Assembly: GCA_910586845.1 (NCBI GenBank)
Contig: CAJUJV010000053.1
Location: 11,569-24,071, forward strand
Length of the DNA: 12,503 bases
Direction of reading: 5' to 3'
Source of the DNA: an uncultured Hungatella sp.
GTDB lineage: Bacteria; Bacillota; Clostridia; Lachnospirales; Lachnospiraceae
The position numbers were made by a program, and so were the translations under genes. Below, piece after piece: positions 7,141 to 12,503 of the stretch. Each line of letters begins with the position of its first letter. The stretch's first letter is position 1. The notes under the pieces were generated by a model. That model saw only the letters and a list, made by a program, of their open reading frames with translations, had not been told where the DNA came from and made no database searches.

Positions 7141-9393
7141 ATGGCTCAAATTATCTATAATGAATCAACCAGAGAGTTCCATCTGCAGAACAGCAGGATC
7201 AGCTACATCCTGTGCCTTCTGGAAAACGGACAGCCAGGCCATCTCTATTTTGGAAAACGGCTGACTCACAGAGATTCGTTCCAGCATTTTATCCAGATGA
7301 GAACCCAAAGCCATACGGCTTATGTATATGAAAATGACTTTCTGTTCTCTCTGGATACCATCCGTCAGGAATATCCTTCCTACGGTACCACGGACTTCAG
7401 GGAGCCGGCCTTCGAGATCCTGCAGGAAAACGGCAGCCGGATCTGCGGATTTTCCTACAAGTCTCACACCATTTTCCGGGGAAAGAAACCTCTCTCCGGC
7501 CTTCCTGCCACCTATACGGAAGAAGGAGATGATGCAGTCACTCTGGAGCTGGTTCTGGAGGATCCTCTTTTAGAGACTGATCTGGTCCTGTCTTACACCA
7601 TCTACGAAGACTATGACGCGGTGTGCAGAAGCGTAACTTTCCATAACCATGGAAAACAGGCTCTTTCTCTCACAAGGGCTCTGTCCATGTCCGTGGATCT
7701 TTACGACAGCGATTTCCAGATGCTGCAGCTGGACGGGGCATGGTCCAGAGAACGTCATATTACTTCCCGGCCTCTGACCAAGGGGATCCAGTCCATCTCC
7801 AGCGCCAGAGGGGCCAGCAGCGCGGACCATAATCCGTTTATGGTTCTGAAACGTGCTCACACGACAGAATTTTCAGGAGAAGCCTATGGATTCTCCCTGA
7901 TCTACAGCGGCAATTTCCTGGCGCAGGCGGAGGTAAACCGTTATGAAACCGCCAGAATCTCCATGGGGATCAATCCCTTTGGTTTTACCTGGAAACTGAA
8001 ACCGGGAGAGCAGTTTCAGACGCCGGAGGCCGTTATGGTCTATTCCGAAAACGGTTTAAACGGCATGAGCCAGAATTTTCACAATCTGTTTAACAACAGA
8101 CTGGTACGGGGAGTCTGGAGAAATCAGGAACGTCCGGTGCTTTTAAACAACTGGGAGGCCACTTACTTTAATTTTAACGAGGAAAAGATCCTTGACATCG
8201 CCGGGAAGGCCAAAGAACTGGGAGTAGAGCTGTTCGTCCTGGATGACGGCTGGTTCGGCAAACGTGATGATTCCGGCAGTTCTCTCGGAGACTGGTACAG
8301 CGACCTGAGAAAACTTCCTGAAGGAGTGGAAGGACTGTCAAAGAAAGTGGCGGCTATGGGGATGAAATTCGGTCTCTGGTTTGAGCCGGAGATGGTCAAT
8401 AAGGTCAGCCGCCTGTATGAAGAACACCCGGACTGGGTGATCCGCACTCCGGACCGCCACATGTCACACGGCAGAAATCAGTATGTTCTCGATTTCAGCA
8501 ACAAGGCGGTAGTGGACTATATTTTCGAATCCATGAAAAACGTCCTGGAACACTCGGAGATCTCCTATGTGAAGTGGGATATGAACCGCAATATCACAGA
8601 AGCTTACGGCAGTGTCCTGGAGCCGGAGAGACAGGGAGAATTTTTCCACCGGTATATTCTGGGAGTTTACGACCTCTATGATCGTCTGACCTCCGGCTTC
8701 CCTCAGATTTTATTTGAGTCCTGTGCCAGCGGCGGAGCCAGATTTGATGCGGGCATGATGTATTATGCTCCTCAGTGCTGGGCCAGCGACGATACCGACG
8801 GGGCAGAGCGCATCAAGATCCAGTACGGTACCTCTCTGGCTTACCCTGTTTCCTCTATCGGAGCCCATGTATCCGCCGTACCCAACCATCAGGTAAAGCG
8901 TATGACCAGTCTGAGCTTCCGGGCCCATGTGGCTTACTTCGGCGCCTTCGGATATGAGCTGGATCCTAATGAACTGACTGAGGATGAGCAGCAGGAGATC
9001 CGGGAACAGATCCGGTTTTTCAAAAAATACAGAAAACTGATCCAGTTCGGTGATTTCTACCGTCTGAGAGACCCCTTCGAAAATCACGGCGACGGAGCCT
9101 GGATGGTAGTTTCCAAAGATAAGAATACGGCTGTCTTCAGTTATTATAAAGTCCTGGCACAGCCTAACCCCAAGCTCAGAAAGCTTGTCCTTACAGGTCT
9201 TGACCCGGATAAGAAATACCGCTGCAGCAGAACAGGAGAGACTTATTACGGAGATGAGCTGATGAATATGGGATTTCTGGAAGATCCTCAGTTCACAGGC
9301 ACTTCTGCAAGAAAGGATGGCGTTCGTCAGGATTCCGGTTCCGATGCCGGGGATTTCACCTCCCGCCTCTATGTCCTTGAGTGCTGTTTATAA
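7141..9393 (+). CDS. GH36 alpha-galactosidase
   Basis: A 750-residue glycoside hydrolase family 36 enzyme that hydrolyses terminal alpha-1,6-galactose from melibiose, raffinose and similar sugars. It has an N-terminal beta-sandwich (about 1-320), a TIM barrel (about 330-650) and a C-terminal beta domain. Catalytic features are 'VKWDMN' with nucleophile D480, 'CWASDDTD' with likely acid/base D550 (70 residues apart, as in Geobacillus AgaA D478/D548), 'LDDGWFG' (D368, D369) and 'SCASGGARFD' (C528). No signal peptide is present, so it is cytoplasmic and acts after uptake. I choose ATG 7141 because GAAAGGAG (7125-7132) is eight bases upstream; an in-frame ATG at 7096 would add 15 residues but lacks a ribosome binding site. 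It lies between the repressor and the transporter genes, which fits inducible alpha-galactoside use. The gene could be called agaA, aga or rafA; the sequence does not decide. Confidence 0.95.
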   Translation: MAQIIYNESTREFHLQNSRISYILCLLENGQPGHLYFGKRLTHRDSFQHFIQMRTQSHTAYVYENDFLFSLDTIRQEYPSYGTTDFREPAFEILQENGSRICGFSYKSHTIFRGKKPLSGLPATYTEEGDDAVTLELVLEDPLLETDLVLSYTIYEDYDAVCRSVTFHNHGKQALSLTRALSMSVDLYDSDFQMLQLDGAWSRERHITSRPLTKGIQSISSARGASSADHNPFMVLKRAHTTEFSGEAYGFSLIYSGNFLAQAEVNRYETARISMGINPFGFTWKLKPGEQFQTPEAVMVYSENGLNGMSQNFHNLFNNRLVRGVWRNQERPVLLNNWEATYFNFNEEKILDIAGKAKELGVELFVLDDGWFGKRDDSGSSLGDWYSDLRKLPEGVEGLSKKVAAMGMKFGLWFEPEMVNKVSRLYEEHPDWVIRTPDRHMSHGRNQYVLDFSNKAVVDYIFESMKNVLEHSEISYVKWDMNRNITEAYGSVLEPERQGEFFHRYILGVYDLYDRLTSGFPQILFESCASGGARFDAGMMYYAPQCWASDDTDGAERIKIQYGTSLAYPVSSIGAHVSAVPNHQVKRMTSLSFRAHVAYFGAFGYELDPNELTEDEQQEIREQIRFFKKYRKLIQFGDFYRLRDPFENHGDGAWMVVSKDKNTAVFSYYKVLAQPNPKLRKLVLTGLDPDKKYRCSRTGETYYGDELMNMGFLEDPQFTGTSARKDGVRQDSGSDAGDFTSRLYVLECCL

Positions 9394-9424
9394 CCTGTAA
9401 GATCAAATAAAGGAGAGATGTATT

Positions 9425-10315
9425 ATGAAAGATAATGCCGAAAGAACCAGGATCCCGTTCTGGAGAAATATAAAGGTAGTCCCTTATCTTTATATCATGC
9501 CCAACATGATACTGTTTTTTGTGTTCATGATCATTCCTATTTTCATGTCTTTTTACTACAGCACAGTAAAATGGAACGGCATGGGAAAGCCTAAGTTCAT
9601 TGACATTCAGAACTACCTGTACATATTCCACGACAAGGTGTTTTTAAAATCCATCTTCAACACCTTCTATTATACCGTAGCCACAGTTCCTCTTCTCATG
9701 GTACTGGCTTTGCTGATCGCCATCCTGCTTAACAGCAAGATCCCCTTAAGAGGGATTATCCGCTCGGCCATCTATGTGCCCGCAGTGGTATCCACCGTTG
9801 TAGTCGGTACGGTATTTACCTGGATTTTCCAGGATCAGCTGGGACTGATCAACTACATCATCACCAGTCTGGGAGGTACGGCCATCAAATGGGCCAATGA
9901 CCCCAGGTTTGCCATGATCATGCTGATCATCGCCACGGTATGGCAGAGAACCGGATACAACATGGTCATCTATCTGGCCGGACTTCAGGGCATCCCCACG
10001 GATCTGATGGAAGCCGCCACCATCGACGGCGCAAACACCTGGCAGAAATTCCGTTTCGTGACCCTGCCCCTCCTGAAAAACACTCATATGTTCGTCATGA
10101 TCACCTGTATGATCAATGCGTTCCGTTCTTTCGATCTGGTCTATACCATGACCCAGGGCGGACCGTTAAATGCTACCAAGACCATCGTTATGTATGTGTA
10201 TGAACAGGCATTTAACAAGAACTATTACGGAAGGGCTGCGGCCGCCGGCGTTGTGCTGTTTGTCTTCATGGTCGTGCTCACCATTATTCGATTCAAAATA
10301 GAGAAGGAGGACTAA
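9425..10315 (+). CDS. Sugar ABC transporter permease (MalF/UgpA/RafF-like)
   Basis: A 296-residue inner-membrane permease of the binding-protein-dependent carbohydrate importers (CUT1 type). The first membrane helix is at about residues 18-43, with about six helices in all. The EAA loop that docks the ATPase is 'EAATIDGANTWQKFRFVTLP' (E196-P215). ATG at 9425 has AAAGGAG (9409-9415) nine bases upstream. An out-of-frame ATG at 9418 opens a five-codon frame (MYYER) and is too close to the ribosome binding site to be a likely start. The gene follows the alpha-galactosidase by 31 bases and precedes the second permease by three bases; the two should form a heterodimer. Alpha-galactoside as substrate is inferred from the neighbouring hydrolase. 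Confidence 0.93.
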   Translation: MKDNAERTRIPFWRNIKVVPYLYIMPNMILFFVFMIIPIFMSFYYSTVKWNGMGKPKFIDIQNYLYIFHDKVFLKSIFNTFYYTVATVPLLMVLALLIAILLNSKIPLRGIIRSAIYVPAVVSTVVVGTVFTWIFQDQLGLINYIITSLGGTAIKWANDPRFAMIMLIIATVWQRTGYNMVIYLAGLQGIPTDLMEAATIDGANTWQKFRFVTLPLLKNTHMFVMITCMINAFRSFDLVYTMTQGGPLNATKTIVMYVYEQAFNKNYYGRAAAAGVVLFVFMVVLTIIRFKIEKED

Positions 10316-10318
10316 TGT

Positions 10319-11173
10319 ATGGATACCTCAGGACGTATGGGAATGGATAAAAGAAAATACATGTTGATGAAGACCGTGATCTTCATATTCGTGTTTGCGG
10401 CAGCACTGATCGCCCTGTTTCCCTTTTACTGGATGTTTGTGACAGCAGTAAAGCCGGTTGACGAGATCTGGGCCTTTCCGCCCAAGCTGTGGCCCAGCGA
10501 GTTTATCTGGTCCAACTTTACCACGGCCCTCCAGCGTGCTCCCTTCGGTCTTTATTTCAGAAACAGTTTTATCGTCACCCTGACCTCGACTACTATCACG
10601 GTGTGCATCAACCTTCTGGCAGGCTTTGCATTTGCAAAATATAACTTTAAATTTAAGGAATTCTTCTTCCTGATCGTACTCAGCACCCTGATGATCCCTC
10701 TTCAGGTCACCATGATTCCTGTCTTCATCATCGCTTCCAAGCTGGGGATCCGGAACACCCTGTGGGGAGTAATCATCCCGCCCTGTGCGGAGGCTCTGGG
10801 ACTCTTCATGGCCCGCCAGTTCATCAGCGATATTCCTAATGAACTGCTGGAGGCAGGCCGGATCGACGGCGCCACAGAGTTTACGATCTTCCGGAAGATC
10901 ATCCTGCCCAATGTCAAGCCCCTGATCAGCGTGCTTGTCATCTTTACGGTAATGTGGAGGTGGAATGACCTTCAGTGGCCTTTGATCATGCTTTCCAGTG
11001 ATAAGTACTATACGGTTCAGCTTGGCCTCTCCAACCTGAACGGAGCCCAGTATGTCAACTGGAACGACATGATGGCCGCATCTTTAATATCGGTCCTCCC
11101 TGTAGTCATCGTATTTCTGATATTCCAGAAGGAATTCGTCCAGGGAGTTGCATCCAGCGGTATTAAAGGATAA
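10319..11173 (+). CDS. Sugar ABC transporter permease (MalG/UgpE/RafG-like)
   Basis: A 284-residue second permease of the same CUT1 importer. The first helix is at about 18-38, followed by 'LFPFYWMFVTAVKP', a common MalG-type motif. The ATPase-docking loop reads 'EAGRIDGATEFTIFRKIILP' (E178-P197), with glycine in place of the second alanine of EAA. ATG at 10319 has AAGGAGG (10304-10310) eight bases upstream. An out-of-frame ATG at 10315, overlapping the previous stop (TAATG), opens an 11-codon frame only. No ATP-binding subunit gene is present before or after within the window. Gram-positive CUT1 systems often share one MsmK/MsmX-type ATPase encoded elsewhere; that applies here only by inference. 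Confidence 0.93.
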   Translation: MDTSGRMGMDKRKYMLMKTVIFIFVFAAALIALFPFYWMFVTAVKPVDEIWAFPPKLWPSEFIWSNFTTALQRAPFGLYFRNSFIVTLTSTTITVCINLLAGFAFAKYNFKFKEFFFLIVLSTLMIPLQVTMIPVFIIASKLGIRNTLWGVIIPPCAEALGLFMARQFISDIPNELLEAGRIDGATEFTIFRKIILPNVKPLISVLVIFTVMWRWNDLQWPLIMLSSDKYYTVQLGLSNLNGAQYVNWNDMMAASLISVLPVVIVFLIFQKEFVQGVASSGIKG

Positions 11174-11178
11174 ATGAG

Positions 11179-11198
11179 AACACTTGCACGTAAGTGTT
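11179..11198 (+). repeat. Intercistronic hairpin before the solute-binding protein gene
   Basis: AACACTT (11179-11185) and AAGTGTT (11192-11198) pair perfectly over seven bases around the six-base loop GCACGT. There is no T tract after it, so it is unlikely to terminate. It lies in the 49-base gap between the second permease and the binding-protein gene, where a processing or stabilising hairpin could raise binding-protein mRNA over permease mRNA. This role is inferred. Confidence 0.5.
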
Positions 11199-11222
11199 AA
11201 GAATAAAAAGGAGGAGATTTTT

Positions 11223-12503
11223 ATGTGTAAGAAAAACCTGAGAAGCTTTATGGCAGTTTTGCTGGCAGCAGGCATGGTAACCGGCCTGGCCGGCTGCGGC
11301 GGCAGCAGCGAACCGGCGGCTACGACAGCAGCTGCAACCACGGCGGCAGGCGGCGGTGAGACGACAGCAGCTGCCACAAAGGCAGAGGAAACCCTGGCTG
11401 AGCCTGCAGGGGCAGAGGCCGAAGGGCTGGTGGCAGAAGAGGGGGCCGAGATCGAGATCGCTTACTGGGAGGGATCTACTTCTGATAAGGATGCCTGGGA
11501 CGAGCTCATCGCCAATCTGCAGAAAGATCATCCCGAGATCAAGATCATTCCCCAGACTTATCCGTCTTCTGACTTCAGAGACATGCTGGACACCAGAATT
11601 GCCGGCAACGACTGGCCCGATGTGATGCGCTATACCTATCAGCGCCTTGGTAAATTCAAAAAGGCCGATGTGATGCTGGATCTGACCCCCTACATGTCCC
11701 AGGAAAGCCTGGATGATATTTCTCCCGCATTTCTGTCCGCATGTACTTATCAGGGCAAGCTCATCGCCATGCCTCACCACACCGATACTGTGGCTCTTTT
11801 CTATAACAAGAGAATGTTCGAGGAAGCCGATATCCGTATTCCTACCAGTGTGGAAGACGGCTATTCCTGGGAAGAGCTGACAGAGATCGCAAGAACACTG
11901 AAGACAAAGTATAATCTTCCCTACGCCTTCGGAGGCATCTGGGAGAACAACAGCGGTTACCGCTATCTTCCTTTCCTCTATATGAACAACGGTTCTGTCC
12001 TCAATGAGGCACAGGATGCGGTTACCATGGATTCTCCGGAAGTTCTGGAAGCCATCAAACTGTATGAGGACTGGAGAAAAGAAGACCTTGTAGCCAACAC
12101 TGCATTTTCAGGCGCTCCCACAACCAACTCCCTGTTCGTCGCCGAGCAGATCGCCTTCACCTTCTCCGGAAGCTGGCATTGTTCCTATATGCAGGAGAAC
12201 ATGGGAGACAAGTGGGGCATGACCTACATGCCTATCAGGAACGGCAAGACCAGTTCCGATATGGGTGGCAACGCAGTATTCGCTTATGCAGACACCAAAT
12301 ATCCCAAGGCTGCAGCCATTGTTGTCGACTATATCACCAACGCAGAGAATATGAAGAAATTCTGTGAGACCGGTGCATTTATTCCTGTAAGGACCAGCCT
12401 TCTGGAAGGCGGAGTGGAGTACAAGGTATTCCCGGATGAGATGCGGATCCTCAACGAGATCGTAGGAACAATCGACCCGAAGATGGCGGCTGACGAGACT
12501 TCC
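11223..12503 (+). CDS. Extracellular sugar-binding lipoprotein of the ABC importer (3' partial)
   Basis: The frame is open from ATG 11223 to the window end, giving 427 visible residues and no stop; the 3' end is missing. AAGGAGG at 11208-11214 lies eight bases upstream. The N-terminus is a lipoprotein signal: K3-K4 and R7, a hydrophobic stretch, then the lipobox L22-A-G-C25, so C25 should be lipidated and the protein anchored outside the membrane. A low-complexity Ala/Thr/Gly/Glu linker of about 45 residues follows. The binding domain starts near 'IEIAYWEGST' (about 73) and resembles bacterial solute-binding family 1: 'RIAGNDWPDVMRY', 'FYNKRMFEEADI', 'FTFSGSWHCSYM' and 'GGNAVFAYADTKYPKAA'. 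It is placed after both permeases, whereas such genes often come first. The ligand is probably a raffinose/melibiose-type sugar, judged from the GH36 gene; the sequence alone does not fix it. Confidence 0.92.
   Translation, partial: MCKKNLRSFMAVLLAAGMVTGLAGCGGSSEPAATTAAATTAAGGGETTAAATKAEETLAEPAGAEAEGLVAEEGAEIEIAYWEGSTSDKDAWDELIANLQKDHPEIKIIPQTYPSSDFRDMLDTRIAGNDWPDVMRYTYQRLGKFKKADVMLDLTPYMSQESLDDISPAFLSACTYQGKLIAMPHHTDTVALFYNKRMFEEADIRIPTSVEDGYSWEELTEIARTLKTKYNLPYAFGGIWENNSGYRYLPFLYMNNGSVLNEAQDAVTMDSPEVLEAIKLYEDWRKEDLVANTAFSGAPTTNSLFVAEQIAFTFSGSWHCSYMQENMGDKWGMTYMPIRNGKTSSDMGGNAVFAYADTKYPKAAAIVVDYITNAENMKKFCETGAFIPVRTSLLEGGVEYKVFPDEMRILNEIVGTIDPKMAADETS
11322..11374 (+). repeat. In-frame 14-base direct repeat in the lipoprotein linker
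   Basis: ACGACAGCAGCTGC occurs at 11322-11335 and again at 11361-11374, exactly 39 bases (13 codons) apart. It encodes repeated Thr-Thr-Ala-Ala-Ala in the linker after the lipobox cysteine. Loss or gain of a unit would keep the frame, so linker length could vary between strains. Confidence 0.7.

Noticed and set aside
8054..8061. GTTTAAAC palindrome inside the alpha-galactosidase gene as a second operator
   Set aside because: It is only eight bases, lacks the central CG of the main operator, and its flanks are not symmetric.
11184..11212. TTGCAC as a -35 box of a private promoter for the binding-protein gene
   Set aside because: The only -10-like sequence is 14 bases away and overlaps the ribosome binding site; the hairpin explains the sequence better.
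1..12503. Mobile element, phage, CRISPR or defence system
   Set aside because: No transposase, integrase, terminal repeats, spacer arrays or nuclease/toxin genes are visible; every gene of useful length belongs to a housekeeping or sugar-use family.

Overview
The window reads as Gram-positive Clostridia chromosome, most likely Lachnospiraceae. The basis is roughly 50% GC, strong AAGGAGG-type ribosome binding sites, a clostridial-style housekeeping operon, and a carbohydrate ABC transporter without a dedicated ATPase. All supported genes are on the + strand. I see no mobile element, CRISPR array, tRNA or rRNA, and no base-composition break. The genus is not determined.

Region A (1-5838) is a compact operon: a radical SAM protein of the B12-binding TIGR03960 family (5' end cut off by the window edge), its DUF2344/TIGR03936 partner, an RNase G-type endoribonuclease, TrkA, and TrkH. 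The first four genes overlap one another by 17, 17 and 4 bases, and TrkH follows TrkA by 13 bases. The first three genes are a familiar clostridial group with a probable role in RNA metabolism; the two radical SAM-linked proteins have no firmly known function. TrkA (cytoplasmic NAD-binding gate) and TrkH (membrane channel) together form a potassium uptake system. A hairpin with a T-rich tail closes the operon, and a second hairpin with seven Ts follows.

Region B (5839-6076) is a 238-base regulatory gap. After the terminators it holds an A/T-rich tract, an extended -10 promoter (TTTACA, 17 bases, TAATAT) and a perfect 14-base palindrome (TAAACGCGCGTTTA) just past the predicted transcription start. 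The palindrome is of the central-CG type bound by LacI-family repressors.

Region C (6077-12503) is an alpha-galactoside utilisation operon: a LacI-family repressor, a cytoplasmic GH36 alpha-galactosidase with both catalytic aspartates, two sugar ABC permeases with EAA loops, and a lipoprotein solute-binding protein that is still open at the window end. The likely flow is capture of a raffinose/melibiose-type sugar by the lipoprotein, import through the permease pair energised by an ATPase encoded elsewhere, and release of galactose by the hydrolase. The repressor probably controls the whole unit from the one operator upstream of its own gene.

Nothing here looks like a wholly new system. The points most worth a second look are the tight coupling of trkAH to the RNase G cluster, the RNase G that lacks its usual C-terminal zinc-binding cysteines, the inverted repeat bracketing the -35 box of the sugar operon, and the hairpin before the binding-protein gene.
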